Part shown: positions 1 through 9,295 of the stretch, piece after piece
Numbering within the stretch: position 1 is the first letter of the stretch
How the letters are laid out: each line of letters opens with the position of its first letter
Assembly: GCF_025499515.1 (NCBI RefSeq)
Contig: NZ_JAMKFA010000009.1
Span: 1-64,000, forward strand
Origin: Flavobacterium odoriferum
GTDB lineage: Bacteria > Bacteroidota > Bacteroidia > Flavobacteriales > Flavobacteriaceae
DNA length: 64,000 bases
Direction: 5' to 3'
Notes under the pieces: generated by a model
The model's input: the letters and a program-made list of their open reading frames with translations, nothing else
What the model was told of the DNA's origin: nothing
Databases searched by the model: none
Program-made: the position numbers and the translations under genes

Positions 1-86
1 CTAGAAGATGACTAGGTCGATAGGCTATAGATGTAAAGGCAGTAATGTCATAGTCGAGTAGTACTAATAACCCGTTAGCTTATGTA
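1..86 (+). rRNA. rrl: 23S ribosomal RNA, 3' end (partial)
   Basis: The window opens inside the 3'-terminal domain of 23S rRNA. The final helices are recognisable, including GTACTAATAACCCG near 61-74, the counterpart of the GTACTAATGAACCG that ends Escherichia coli 23S. The 5' part lies outside the window. The exact 3' end is set by analogy to about 20-25 bases after the ACTAAT motif, so it is uncertain by some 5 bases. The strand matches the 5S gene that follows, as expected for one rRNA operon. Confidence 0.9.
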
Positions 87-90
87 TAAA

Positions 91-112
91 TTCCTCCGCT
101 ACGGCGGAGGAA
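91..112 (+). other. 23S-5S spacer hairpin (rRNA processing)
   Basis: A perfect 9-bp stem (TTCCTCCGC pairing with GCGGAGGAA) with a TACG tetraloop lies directly after the 23S end. It is not followed by a T-run, so it is more likely a processing or stability hairpin of the pre-rRNA than a terminator. The spacer contains no tRNA. A weaker 6-bp hairpin (AATTGC/GCAATT, 204-220) lies just before the 5S gene. Confidence 0.6.
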
Positions 113-164
113 GAAACTTTCTTTAAATTTATTTATCTCAGTATGTTAAGATATTGTCCAATTG

Positions 165-188
165 ATAATTAACAATTTATAATTGATA
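165..188. repeat. 24-bp dispersed AT-rich repeat, copy 1
   Basis: Twenty-four bases here are identical to 35950-35973 in the trmD-rplS spacer; the core is AATTAACAATTTATAATTG. The sequence is strongly self-complementary, with alternating AATT-type blocks. This copy lies in the 23S-5S spacer. It looks like a short dispersed intergenic repeat rather than a protein-coding remnant. Confidence 0.6.
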
Positions 189-229
189 ATTAACTTTGGA
201 AAAAATTGCCCAAAGCAATTATAACCTCT

Positions 230-338
<109 letters not shown>

Positions 339-345
339 CTTTTGA

Positions 346-376
346 AAACCCTTCATCTAGCGATGAGGGGTTTTTT
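346..376 (+). terminator. rRNA operon terminator
   Basis: An inverted repeat (AACCCTTCATC / GATGAGGGGTT, loop TAGC) followed by a run of T begins only a few bases after the 5S gene. It is a typical intrinsic terminator that ends the rRNA transcript. Confidence 0.9.
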
Positions 377-797
377 GTTATGTATAATTTTTAGAAAAAA
401 TTAATTAAAGATAGCGAACGGAGAAGTAAAATTCGATTGTACAGGTTGCATAATGATGATAATGTAGAAAAATTTCGTTCAGTTCAGTCACAATAAAAAA
501 CCTTTATCTAGTGATAATGACTACTTTATAGTTGTGAATTATAGAGGTAATAAAATATAATTTACAACTGATGATGGTTTTTTCTAATGGTAGACTGTAG
601 AATTTGTGTATAGGATTTATAAAAGTAGTTTTTATTTGGAATTTTATTTTGTGTGAGAGATAATAGTGTAAGTCTTTTAGCTGTAAGATTCTTATTTAAA
701 CTTAAACTTATAGTGAAAGATTATAATGGATAGACTTCGAGTAAAAACAAATTAAAATCTTATTTGAACAGGAGTAGAACAAATTAATTTCTTTGTC
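377..797. other. Gene-free stretch after the rRNA operon
   Basis: No credible open reading frame, tRNA or IS end is visible in these 421 bases. The first third contains a degraded copy of 5S plus terminator sequence (415-520, listed separately). A further weak echo of the terminator region, resembling GATGAGGGGTTTTTTGTTATG, occurs near 569-589. The rest is AT-rich sequence without recognisable content. Confidence 0.6.
415..520 (+). pseudogene. Decayed 5S rRNA 3' half with terminator remnant
   Basis: From CGAACGGAGAAGT at 415 the sequence follows the true 5S gene from its position 269 onward. CGAAC, GAGAAGT, CGATTG and CAG match in order, the middle is degraded, and AAACC-TTATCTAG-GAT near 498-514 then matches the terminator stem of the real operon at 347-363. 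The two anchor points are 93 bases apart here and 88 in the intact gene, so the copy is collinear. The 5' half of 5S is absent. It looks like the relic of a duplicated or recombined rRNA operon end. Confidence 0.6.
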
Positions 798-1661
798 TTA
801 CTGTTTAAGAAATTCAATTATTTTTTTAATTACATCATCATTACCTAAAATTTTACGATGACCTAAGCTCTCAGTAATCATAATTTCAGAATTTTTTAAG
901 TGTTTTTGAATATTGTAAGCCGCTTTTACTGAAACATCATGGTCATCTTTATCATGAATAATCAAAACAGGAATTTCAGTTTTTTCTGCTGCTTTGTATG
1001 CAGAATAATCATCCATTTTTCCACCAAATTTTGCTTCAAAATGATTTCTCAATTTGATTCCATATTCAGGATTTAGTCGTAGTTTATTAATGAAGTCATC
1101 AATGATATCTTGGATAATATCACCACTTCCAATTATTACTGCTTTTTTAATTTTAAGATTTTGTTTAATTGCATTTAAAACCGACATGCCACCAAGTGAA
1201 TGCCCTATAGCAAATTCAAATGGTCCATATTGCTTTTCAATTTCTAAAATTGAAGCAATAAATTCAATCATAATCGACGAATTTCCTTTAGATTTTCCAT
1301 GCGCTGGTGCATCAAAACTAATAGTCATAAACCCATTCTTTAATAGTTCATCAGCAATTTTAACTAATTGTGTTCCTCGACCAGACCAACCATGTACTAA
1401 AAGAATTTTTTTGTCACTTTTTCCATATTCATACACAACAATTTCTTTATTAATTTCTGAAATTGTAATTGTTTTTTGAGCACTTTCGTGTTCCATCGCA
1501 TGCTCTCTTTTAGGAATTTTATGTTTTATAGGTGTAGTAAATAATTTTGCTGCAAAAAGTGTAGTTAATTTTGATGAAAAAACAGATAAAAATTTTGCAA
1601 TAAATAAGATGATTTTCGGAATTTCAATACTTTGAACCGATTTTTCTTTCTTTTTAGACAT
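798..1661 (-). CDS. Alpha/beta-hydrolase fold protein
   Basis: A 287-residue alpha/beta hydrolase. A basic, partly hydrophobic N-terminus (residues 1-50) may associate with the membrane. The HGWSGRG oxyanion segment lies near residue 90, the nucleophile elbow GHSLGG near 153-158 with Ser155, an acidic loop HDKDDHD near 236-242, and the catalytic His in GHRKI near 268. The ATG at 1661 is preferred over an in-frame TTG six bases upstream. The substrate cannot be told from sequence; relatives are annotated as esterases or lipases. The gene stands alone, convergent to the rRNA operon and divergent from the M48 protease gene. Confidence 0.88.
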   Translation of the reverse strand: MSKKKEKSVQSIEIPKIILFIAKFLSVFSSKLTTLFAAKLFTTPIKHKIPKREHAMEHESAQKTITISEINKEIVVYEYGKSDKKILLVHGWSGRGTQLVKIADELLKNGFMTISFDAPAHGKSKGNSSIMIEFIASILEIEKQYGPFEFAIGHSLGGMSVLNAIKQNLKIKKAVIIGSGDIIQDIIDDFINKLRLNPEYGIKLRNHFEAKFGGKMDDYSAYKAAEKTEIPVLIIHDKDDHDVSVKAAYNIQKHLKNSEIMITESLGHRKILGNDDVIKKIIEFLKQ

Positions 1662-1766
1662 TTTCAAATAAATTTAATGCAAGTTACAACATATCTGAAA
1701 ATCTAAATTAAAATCAGATAATAAAATATAGTTAAAAAAATGGTACAAAAATTGAAGAGAATGTAA

Positions 1767-1795
1767 TTGCAAAATTCTAAAAAAACGTAAATTTG
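1767..1795 (+). promoter_or_regulatory. Bacteroidota-type promoter for the M48 protease gene
   Basis: A TTG (1767-1769) lies 18 bases before TAAATTTG (1788-1795). This fits the Bacteroidota primary sigma consensus TTG / TAnnTTTG. The predicted transcript start falls about 10 bases before the ATG at 1812. Confidence 0.5.
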
Positions 1796-1811
1796 TAAAA
1801 ATTCTATTCTC

Positions 1812-2630
1812 ATGAAATTAAAAATCAAAATTTTAGCAGTATTATCAATTATTTTGGTAATGTCTTGTGCGAAAAATCCTTTCACAGGTAAAAGTACTTT
1901 GGCTTTAGTGTCAAATAGTGAAATCCTTCCTTCGGCTTTCCAACAGTATAGTCAGTTTTTATCAGAAAATAAAGTTGTTACTGGTACTACAGATGCAAAA
2001 CGTGTTGAGAATGTTGGTATGAAAATTAAGACAGCAGCAGAACGCTGGTTAAATGCTAACGGACATTCCAATTATTTAGAAGGATACGCTTGGGAATATA
2101 AATTAGTAGAGAGTAAAGAAGTAAATGCTTGGTGTATGCCAGGTGGAAAAATAGTTTTTTATACGGGTATTATGCCTATTTGTAAAGATGACGCTGGTAT
2201 GGCGGCAGTTATGGGGCATGAAGTAGCTCACGCATTAGCAAACCATGGACAGCAACGAATGAGCGCTGGAGTATTACAACAAGTTGGCGCCGTTGGTGTT
2301 GGACTAGCAACAGGAAATAAATCTCAAGAAACACAACAATTAGCAATGACTGCTTATGGTGCAACTACTCAATTTGGAGGAATGTTACCATTTAGTAGAG
2401 CACATGAAAGTGAAGCAGATATGATTGGACTTACTTTAATGGCAATTGCAGGTTATAATCCAGATAATGCTGTGACTTTTTGGGAAAGAATGGCTGCTCA
2501 ATCTGGCGGACAAGCGCCACCTGAATTTATGAGTACGCACCCAAGTAATGCAACACGTATTGCTAATATTAAAAGTTTAATTCCTCAAGCAAAAGCTGAA
2601 GCTGCTAAATTTGGAGTTACTTTTAAATAA
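1812..2630 (+). CDS. M48 family metalloprotease, lipoprotein
   Basis: A 272-residue peptidase of the M48 family (BepA/LoiP/Oma1-like). The N-terminus is a lipoprotein signal with lipobox VMSC (Cys19), so the mature protein should be anchored in the periplasm or outer membrane. The zinc site is complete: HEVAH at 136-140 and the third ligand in HESEAD at 198-203. The family degrades misfolded or stalled outer-membrane proteins; that role here is inferred. The gene has its own promoter and a hairpin behind it, so it is probably monocistronic. Confidence 0.92.
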   Translation: MKLKIKILAVLSIILVMSCAKNPFTGKSTLALVSNSEILPSAFQQYSQFLSENKVVTGTTDAKRVENVGMKIKTAAERWLNANGHSNYLEGYAWEYKLVESKEVNAWCMPGGKIVFYTGIMPICKDDAGMAAVMGHEVAHALANHGQQRMSAGVLQQVGAVGVGLATGNKSQETQQLAMTAYGATTQFGGMLPFSRAHESEADMIGLTLMAIAGYNPDNAVTFWERMAAQSGGQAPPEFMSTHPSNATRIANIKSLIPQAKAEAAKFGVTFK

Positions 2631-2651
2631 GTAAATAAAATACTATATTTG

Positions 2652-2680
2652 AATCCCAACTTAATTAGTCGGGATTTTTT
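2652..2680 (+). terminator. Terminator-like hairpin between M48 protease and transporter genes
   Basis: AATCCC pairs with GGGATT across a loop of about 10 bases and is followed by six T. A TATATTTG -7-like element (2644-2651) ends just upstream of it, so the hairpin could also sit at the 5' end of the next transcript, whose ATG is at 2686. Confidence 0.6.
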
Positions 2681-2685
2681 AATTT

Positions 2686-3975
2686 ATGGCAAATTTAGAA
2701 AAAGGAAGTTCAAAATTACTTAATGCTTGGGCGTTTTACGATTGGGCAAATTCCGTTTATACATTAGTTATTTCTTCAACTATATTTCCTATTTATTATG
2801 GCTCATTATTTAGAGCCAAAGGAATAGAGGAAGTTGAATTGTTTGGAGTTCTGATACGAAGTGAAGCTTTAATTAGTTATGTTACCGCTTTGGGATTTTT
2901 AATTATTGCCTTTATTTCGCCCTTACTTTCAGGAATTGCCGATTATTTAGGAAACAAGAAATTTTTTCTGAAATTGTTCTGCTATGTTGGTTCAATTTCT
3001 TGTATGAGTTTGTACTTTTTTTCGTTAGAAGATATTATTTTCAGTTTAATAACTTATTTATTAGCACTAATTGGTTTTTGGGGAAGTTTAGTGTTTTATA
3101 ATTCCTATTTACCTGATATCGCCCACAAAGAACAACAAGATAAAATCAGCGCAAAAGGTTTTAGTTTAGGATATGTTGGTAGTGTTATCTTGTTACTAAT
3201 TTGCCTAGCAATGGTAATGATGGTTGAAGAAACACAAGCAATTCAAATGATGAAATATTCTTTTTTATTGGTTGGGATTTGGTGGATTGGTTTTAGTCAG
3301 TACACCTATTACTATCTTCCGGATAATAAAAACAACAATAAAATGCACAAAAATGTAATTTTTAATGGATTTAGAGAATTGCTAAAAGTTTGGCATCAAA
3401 TTAAAAATATACTTCCTTTAAAAAGATATCTAGCGGCATTTTTTGTGTATAGTATGGCTGTGCAAACCATTATGATTATTGCTGCATATTTTGGAGAAAA
3501 GGAAGTGCAATGGGGAAGTGATAGCAAGCGAACAACAGGATTAATTATCAGTATTTTAGTTATTCAATTGGTTGCTGTTTTTGGTGCTTGGATTACTTCG
3601 AAATTGGTTGAGAAATTTGGAAATATTAAAGTATTAATGCTTTTGAATTTCTTGTGGATTTTAATTTGCACTTATGCTTATTTTGTAGTTACTCCCAATG
3701 ATTTTTACATGGCGGCCTTTTTTGTTGGATTGGTAATGGGAGGAATTCAGTCCTTGTCACGGTCAACATATTCTAAGTTAATTCCTTCAGATACAAACGA
3801 TACTACATCATTTTTTAGTTTTTATGATGTAGCTGAGAAAATTGGAATTGTTATTGGAATGTTGACTTATGGTTATATTGCAGATATTACTGGAAAAATT
3901 CAAAATGCTATCTTATTTTTAATATTATTTTTTATTGTAGGATTACTTTTATTACTCAGAGTGCCAAAAAATTAA
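2686..3975 (+). CDS. MFS transporter, UMF1 (Atg22-like) family
   Basis: A 429-residue inner-membrane protein with about 12 hydrophobic segments. The N-terminal signature NAWAFYDWANSVYTLVI followed by FPIYY is characteristic of the UMF1 branch of the major facilitator superfamily, related to yeast vacuolar effluxer Atg22. A GGIQSLSRS loop in the second half is also typical of that branch. The substrate is unknown; amino-acid efflux is only an analogy from yeast. It is followed at close distance by a lipoprotein gene. Confidence 0.88.
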   Translation: MANLEKGSSKLLNAWAFYDWANSVYTLVISSTIFPIYYGSLFRAKGIEEVELFGVLIRSEALISYVTALGFLIIAFISPLLSGIADYLGNKKFFLKLFCYVGSISCMSLYFFSLEDIIFSLITYLLALIGFWGSLVFYNSYLPDIAHKEQQDKISAKGFSLGYVGSVILLLICLAMVMMVEETQAIQMMKYSFLLVGIWWIGFSQYTYYYLPDNKNNNKMHKNVIFNGFRELLKVWHQIKNILPLKRYLAAFFVYSMAVQTIMIIAAYFGEKEVQWGSDSKRTTGLIISILVIQLVAVFGAWITSKLVEKFGNIKVLMLLNFLWILICTYAYFVVTPNDFYMAAFFVGLVMGGIQSLSRSTYSKLIPSDTNDTTSFFSFYDVAEKIGIVIGMLTYGYIADITGKIQNAILFLILFFIVGLLLLLRVPKN

Positions 3976-4014
3976 ATTTACTTATTATATTTGAAAAATT
4001 AATTAAACAATCGT

Positions 4015-4557
4015 ATGAAAACTATAAAATCAATTTTAACGCTTCTTGTTTTAACTTTAGCTTTTTCCACAACTTCTTGTGATAATGAACCGATTGATCC
4101 AGCAATTGATTTATCTGCTGGTGGAGGTTCTTCAAGTGTTTTTACAGCAAAAATTGATGGAAGTAATTTTGTAGCTGATGAGACTATTGGAGATTATACA
4201 GAAACGGCAATAGGAAATCAATTAATAATTGGTGGATTAAGTAGTAGTGGTAAAACTATTTCGTTTCAAATTATAAATCCAGCTATAGGGACTTTTCCAG
4301 CAAGTATGGAAAGTGCGAGTTTGAATTTGTTGCAATATTTTGATGCTTCATTAGGAGCCACTGATGGGGCTTTTTCTTCATATAATCCAATAACTGATTC
4401 TTCAATTGGAACAGTTACTATAACAAGTTTTGATACAACTAATAATAAAGTTTCAGGTACTTTTAGTTTTGAGGCGTATAATATTTCTAACTCAACTACA
4501 AAGTCTATAACTAATGGAATTTTTACTAATATTGAGTTTGATAATCAGGTGGATTAA
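4015..4557 (+). CDS. DUF6252-like lipoprotein
   Basis: A 180-residue predicted lipoprotein with a signal sequence ending in TTSC (Cys22). The mature part has the pattern FTAKIDGSNFVAD, then a beta-rich middle and GTFSFEAYN near residue 150, as in DUF6252 proteins of Flavobacteria. No function is known. TATATTTG at 3986-3993 may be a -7 element, so it can be expressed apart from the transporter. A strong terminator follows. Confidence 0.75.
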   Translation: MKTIKSILTLLVLTLAFSTTSCDNEPIDPAIDLSAGGGSSSVFTAKIDGSNFVADETIGDYTETAIGNQLIIGGLSSSGKTISFQIINPAIGTFPASMESASLNLLQYFDASLGATDGAFSSYNPITDSSIGTVTITSFDTTNNKVSGTFSFEAYNISNSTTKSITNGIFTNIEFDNQVD

Positions 4558-4577
4558 TTTTTTTAAAGTTTATATCA

Positions 4578-4607
4578 AAATCCCGAACTAACACTTCGGG
4601 ATTTTTT
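4578..4607 (+). terminator. Intrinsic terminator after DUF6252 lipoprotein gene
   Basis: AAATCCCGAA pairs with TTCGGGATTT around an 8-base loop and runs into T residues. Confidence 0.85.
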
Positions 4608-4752
4608 ATGGCATACATCTTGAACTATTACTTTTGAAATTGCTATTTAAATTTATTTTATGATTTGATTATCAATAGAATAAAGCTTTTATGCTTAATT
4701 TTGAGTACTATTTCAAAAGATAATTACTGACAAAAAGACCATAAATATTATT

Positions 4753-7215
4753 ATGCCGAATCAAAAAATACTAGCGCTTGACAATTTGTCACTTCAGGAA
4801 ATGGATCCAGATTCAGAATTGATTCCATTAATGACGCCTGAGGATGAAGAAGAAATGAATAATGAGGCTTTGCCTGAGGATATTGCCATTTTACCTTTAC
4901 GAAATACTGTTTTATTTCCAGGAGTTGTAATTCCAATTACCGCTGGACGAGATAAATCGATTAAATTAATTAATGATGCCAATGCCAAAGGAAAAATCAT
5001 TGGTGTAGTAGCGCAAATTGATGAAAACGAAGAAGATCCTTCACCAAGTGATGTTCATCATATTGGAACAGTAGCTCGCATTATGCGCGTTTTAAAAATG
5101 CCGGATGGAAATACAACTGTAATTCTTCAAGGTAAAAAACGTTTTGAAGTGGAAACTTTTACGCAAGAAGAACCTTACTTGAGAGCTAAAATCAAAGAGG
5201 TTGCAGAAGAGCGTCCAAATAATAAAAATGTAGAATTTAAAGCAATTATAGAATCAATTAAGGAATTGGCAATCCAAATTATCAAGGAAAGTCCAAATAT
5301 TCCAACAGAGGCTACTTTTGCTATTAAAAACATTGAAAGTAATCCGTTTTTAATCAATTTTGTTTCATCTAACATGAATCTTTCAGTTGAAGAAAAGCAA
5401 AAATTACTTTCGATTCCAAATTTAAAAGACAGAGCGCTTGAAACTTTACGTTTCATGAACTTAGAGCTTAAAAAATTAGAAGTTCGCAACGATATTCAGT
5501 CTAAAGTTCGTTTTGATTTAGACCAACAGCAGCGTGAATATTTCTTACAGCAACAAATGAAAACCATTCAAGAAGAATTGGGTGGTGTTTCGTATGAAGC
5601 CGAAATTGAAGAAATGCGTGCTAAAGGTTTAAAGAAAAAATGGGACGAGAAAACAGCAAAACATTTCGAAAAAGAATTGTCAAAATTGCAACGTACGAAT
5701 CCAAATTCGCCTGATTTTGGAATTCAACGCAATTATATTGAGTTGTTTTTAGAATTACCTTGGAACGAATTTACCAAAGATAATTTCGATTTAAAACGTG
5801 CTCAAAAAATTCTAGATAGAGATCATTACGGGTTAGAAGAAGTTAAAAAACGTATCATCGAGCATTTAGCAGTTTTAAAATTGCGAAACGATATGAAATC
5901 ACCAATTCTTTGTTTGTACGGACCTCCAGGTGTGGGAAAAACCTCAATTGGTAAGTCGGTTGCCGAAGCATTAGGAAGAGAATACATCAGAATGTCATTA
6001 GGCGGTTTGCGTGATGAAGCGGAAATTCGTGGTCATAGAAAAACCTATATTGGTGCGATGCCAGGACGAATTCTTCAAAACATTAAAAAAGCAAAAACAT
6101 CAAATCCAGTGTTTGTTTTAGATGAGATTGATAAATTATCTTCGAGTCATAATGGCGATCCATCTTCGGCTTTGTTAGAAGTTTTAGATCCAGAACAAAA
6201 TAAAGAGTTCCATGATAATTTCTTGGAATTGGGTTACGATTTATCAAAAGTAATGTTCATTGCAACATCTAATAGTTTATCTCCAATTCAACCAGCACTT
6301 CGTGACCGTATGGAAATTATCGAAATGACAGGTTACACCATTGAAGAAAAAATCGAAATTGCAAAAACACATTTGCTTCCAAAACAATTAAAAGAACACG
6401 GATTAACAACTAAAGATTTGCAAATTGGAAAAAAACAATTGGAAAAAATCGTAGTAGGTTACACGCGTGAATCAGGTGTGCGTGGTTTAGAGAAAAAAAT
6501 TGCTCAAGTAGTGCGTCATGCTGCAAAATCAATTGCAATGGACGAAACTTATAACGTAAAAGTTTCAGATGCTGATATTTTAGAAGTATTAAAGTCACCT
6601 CGAATGGAGCGCGATAAATACGAAAATAATGATGTTGCAGGAGTTGTGACAGGTTTGGCTTGGACATCAGTTGGTGGTGATATTTTGTTTATTGAATCCT
6701 TAATTTCGAAAGGAAAAGGTGCGATGACGATGACTGGGAATTTAGGAATTGTCATGAAAGAATCGGTTACTATTGCTTTAGAATACATTCGCGCTAACGC
6801 AGAATTTTTAGGAATTGATCCAGAAGTTTTAAATAATTACAACATTCATATTCACGTTCCAGAAGGTGCCACGCCAAAAGACGGACCAAGTGCCGGAATT
6901 GCGATGTTAACCTCAATGGTTTCTTCATTCACTCAAAAAAGAATCAAGAAAAATATAGCCATGACAGGTGAAATTACACTTCGTGGAAAAGTATTGCCTG
7001 TTGGAGGAATTAAAGAAAAAATCTTAGCAGCCAAAAGAGCGAATATCAAAGAAATTATTCTATGTAAAGAAAACAAACGTGATATTGAAGAAATCAAACC
7101 TGATTATATTGAAGGTTTAACGTTCCATTACGTTGATAAAATGAGCGAAGTTTTAGATATTGCCATTACCAATCAAAAGGTTAAAAACGCAAAATCGTTG
7201 GTAGTAAAAAAGTAA
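4753..7215 (+). CDS. lon: ATP-dependent protease Lon
   Basis: An 820-residue Lon-type serine protease of normal length. An acidic leader is followed by the LAN substrate-binding domain (about 44-240), a coiled-coil region (about 250-330), the AAA+ module with Walker A GPPGVGKT (390-397) and Walker B VFVLDEID (453-460), and the protease domain with Ser713 in KDGPSAG and Lys756 in GGIKEK forming the catalytic dyad. It degrades misfolded and regulatory proteins in the cytosol. A TAATTTTG element at 4696-4703 may be the -7 box. The gene is followed by its own terminator. Confidence 0.98.
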   Translation: MPNQKILALDNLSLQEMDPDSELIPLMTPEDEEEMNNEALPEDIAILPLRNTVLFPGVVIPITAGRDKSIKLINDANAKGKIIGVVAQIDENEEDPSPSDVHHIGTVARIMRVLKMPDGNTTVILQGKKRFEVETFTQEEPYLRAKIKEVAEERPNNKNVEFKAIIESIKELAIQIIKESPNIPTEATFAIKNIESNPFLINFVSSNMNLSVEEKQKLLSIPNLKDRALETLRFMNLELKKLEVRNDIQSKVRFDLDQQQREYFLQQQMKTIQEELGGVSYEAEIEEMRAKGLKKKWDEKTAKHFEKELSKLQRTNPNSPDFGIQRNYIELFLELPWNEFTKDNFDLKRAQKILDRDHYGLEEVKKRIIEHLAVLKLRNDMKSPILCLYGPPGVGKTSIGKSVAEALGREYIRMSLGGLRDEAEIRGHRKTYIGAMPGRILQNIKKAKTSNPVFVLDEIDKLSSSHNGDPSSALLEVLDPEQNKEFHDNFLELGYDLSKVMFIATSNSLSPIQPALRDRMEIIEMTGYTIEEKIEIAKTHLLPKQLKEHGLTTKDLQIGKKQLEKIVVGYTRESGVRGLEKKIAQVVRHAAKSIAMDETYNVKVSDADILEVLKSPRMERDKYENNDVAGVVTGLAWTSVGGDILFIESLISKGKGAMTMTGNLGIVMKESVTIALEYIRANAEFLGIDPEVLNNYNIHIHVPEGATPKDGPSAGIAMLTSMVSSFTQKRIKKNIAMTGEITLRGKVLPVGGIKEKILAAKRANIKEIILCKENKRDIEEIKPDYIEGLTFHYVDKMSEVLDIAITNQKVKNAKSLVVKK

Positions 7216-7241
7216 CACTTCATTTTTGACTTTATAATTTA

Positions 7242-7276
7242 AGAGATTCCAATATATTTATTGGAATTTCTTTTTT
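7242..7276 (+). terminator. Terminator after lon
   Basis: GAGATTCCAAT pairs with ATTGGAATTTC (one G-U pair) and leads into TTTTTTG. Confidence 0.75.
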
Positions 7277-7337
7277 GTTTCCTAATCAATATAATTTTAT
7301 CTTCGCAGTTGCGTTATCATTAAGTTAACACCATAAA

Positions 7338-8357
7338 ATGCTCAAAAAAACGATATTATTTTTTCTATTACTGCTATCGACTACTTCTTTTAGTCAAATA
7401 GGAGGTAAATATGTATATCAGTTTTTAAATTTAGCACAATCACCACGACAAGCAGCTTTAGGTGGAAAAACCGTTACTGTGGTTGATTTTGATGTCAATC
7501 AAGCATTTTACAATCCAGCTACAATAAATGAAGAAATGCACAATCGTTTATCGGCAAACTATGGAAGTTATTATGGTGAAGTTTCTTATGGAACAGCTGC
7601 TTATGCTTACACTTATGACCGTCATTTGCAAACTTTTCACGCTGGAATTAGTTACATCAATTATGGTACTTTTGAAGGTAGAGACGAATTAGGAAATTTA
7701 ACTTCTGATTTTACAGGTAGTGAAGCTGCTTTATCACTTGGATATGCTTACAATATTCCTTGGACTGATATGTATATTGGTGCCAATGCTAAATTGATTT
7801 CGTCTACGTTAGAAAGTTATAATTCTTGGGGAGCAGCGGTTGATTTAGGTTTTTTGTACATTGATGAACCAAATGATATTAACTACGGTTTTACAGTTAG
7901 AAATATTGGTGTTCAAATTACACCTTATGAAGATACGCGTGAAAAATTACCACTCTCTATAGATGCAGGAATTTCTCAATTAATGGAAAATGTTCCTATT
8001 CGTTGGCATTTGACTTTTGAAAATTTACAGCAATGGAATATTGCTTTTTCAAATCCAAATAGGGCAGAAGGGAGTTTAGATGGAGGTTCTAAGGAAGAAA
8101 AAGTTTCATTTTTTAATAATGCTTTACGACATGTAATTGTTGGAGCCGAGTTGTTTCCTGATAAAGGATTTAATATTCGATTAGGCTATAATTTTAGAAG
8201 AAGTGAAGAACTTCGTATTTTAGAACAGCGCCATTTTTCGGGAATTTCTGCAGGTTTTGGATTGCGATTTGGAAAGGTTAAATTTGATTATTCTTATTCC
8301 AGATATACTGTTGCAGCCAATACCAGTTTGTTTGGTTTGACGATTGATTTGGAGTAG
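7338..8357 (+). CDS. porQ: Type IX secretion system protein PorQ
   Basis: A 339-residue outer-membrane beta-barrel protein of the PorQ family. The signal peptide ends at SFSQ (about residue 19), followed by the family pattern YQFLNLAQSPRQAALGG and then alternating amphipathic beta strands to the C-terminus. In Porphyromonas gingivalis PorQ works with PorU, PorV and PorZ in the attachment complex of the T9SS. Location directly before cmk is a common Flavobacteria arrangement. A T9SS cargo gene lies elsewhere in this window (38557-42912). Confidence 0.88.
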   Translation: MLKKTILFFLLLLSTTSFSQIGGKYVYQFLNLAQSPRQAALGGKTVTVVDFDVNQAFYNPATINEEMHNRLSANYGSYYGEVSYGTAAYAYTYDRHLQTFHAGISYINYGTFEGRDELGNLTSDFTGSEAALSLGYAYNIPWTDMYIGANAKLISSTLESYNSWGAAVDLGFLYIDEPNDINYGFTVRNIGVQITPYEDTREKLPLSIDAGISQLMENVPIRWHLTFENLQQWNIAFSNPNRAEGSLDGGSKEEKVSFFNNALRHVIVGAELFPDKGFNIRLGYNFRRSEELRILEQRHFSGISAGFGLRFGKVKFDYSYSRYTVAANTSLFGLTIDLE

Positions 8358-8470
8358 AAATTGAGTGATTAGCGAAAAGTAATTAGCTTAAATGAACTTC
8401 ATTATTCTCAAAGTATTACTAAAAAAAACTTATATGACTATATGTTTAAAAAGTAGTAGATTAAAAATAT

Positions 8471-8500
8471 AAAACTTAGCGCCTTAGCGTCTTCGTGGCA
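8471..8500. repeat. TTAGCG direct-repeat intergenic motif before cmk
   Basis: The spacer before cmk contains CTTAGCGCCTTAGCGTC followed by TTCGTGGCAAAA. The G/C-containing hexamer TTAGCG occurs twice, nine bases apart, in an otherwise AT-rich spacer. From memory, phrases of this type recur in spacers of other Flavobacteria; only this copy was seen in the window. Confidence 0.4.
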
Positions 8501-8506
8501 AAACAT

Positions 8507-9190
8507 ATGAAAAAAATTACCATAGCAATAGACGGATTTTCGTCAACAGGAAAAAGTACATTGGCTAAGCAATTGGCTAAAGAATTGGGTTACGTTTATG
8601 TAGATACTGGCGCGATGTATCGTGCGGTGGCTTATTTTGCTATGCAACACAACTTGGTTTCTGAAACCCATTTAGATAAAGCAGGTTTGATTGCTCAATT
8701 GTCAAATATCAATTTACGTTTTCAATTTAATCCCACTTTAGGATTTGCTGAAATGTACTTAAACAATAAAAACATTGAAGCGCAAATCAGAACCATTGAA
8801 GTTTCTCGCATGGTGAGTAAAGTAGCCGAAATTTCTGAAGTTCGTGCTAAATTAGTGGAACAACAACAAGCTATGGGCAAAGACAAAGGCATTGTAATGG
8901 ACGGAAGAGACATTGGAACCGTTGTTTTTCCTGATGCTGAATTGAAATTATTCATGACAGCAAGTTCAAAAACCAGAGCACAGCGTCGTTTTGACGAATT
9001 AGTTGAAAAAGGACAACATATTACTTTCGAGGACGTACTTCAAAACGTTGAAGAGCGCGATTACATTGACACGCATAGAGAAGATTCTCCACTTGTAAAA
9101 GCAGATGATGCTATTGAAATTGATAATTCTTCACTAAGTAAAAAAGAACAGTTTGAGATTGTGTTGCAATTGGTGAAAGAAAAATTATAA
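8507..9190 (+). CDS. cmk: (d)CMP kinase
   Basis: A 227-residue cytidylate kinase phosphorylating CMP and dCMP. P-loop GFSSTGKST lies near residues 9-17, YVDTGAMYRAVAY near 30-42, the MDGRDIGTVVFPDA segment near 125-138, and the lid motif ASSKTRAQRR near 145-155. The ATG at 8507 is chosen. A GTG four codons earlier lies inside an intergenic repeat phrase (GTGGCAAAACAT) and would add a tail not seen in the family. Confidence 0.96.
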   Translation: MKKITIAIDGFSSTGKSTLAKQLAKELGYVYVDTGAMYRAVAYFAMQHNLVSETHLDKAGLIAQLSNINLRFQFNPTLGFAEMYLNNKNIEAQIRTIEVSRMVSKVAEISEVRAKLVEQQQAMGKDKGIVMDGRDIGTVVFPDAELKLFMTASSKTRAQRRFDELVEKGQHITFEDVLQNVEERDYIDTHREDSPLVKADDAIEIDNSSLSKKEQFEIVLQLVKEKL

Positions 9191-9295
9191 ATAGATTTTG
9201 TCATTTCGATGGAGATGACTCTAGTAGAGCGAATACATGAACTAAATCACATTAAAAGTGTTGTATTTGATAGTTGAGACTACAAGCAAAAATAC

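Noticed and set aside
1054-1479. Plus-strand 141-codon frame opposite the alpha/beta hydrolase gene
   Set aside because: It lies entirely antisense to a gene with complete hydrolase motifs, and its translation resembles no family.
2644-2680. Riboswitch or leader structure before the MFS transporter
   Set aside because: Only one short hairpin with a T-run is present; it is better explained as the terminator of the preceding gene.
9191-9295. Dispersed repeat or small RNA after cmk
   Set aside because: Some phrases look like common Flavobacteria spacer sequence, but no second copy in the window and no clear secondary structure were found.
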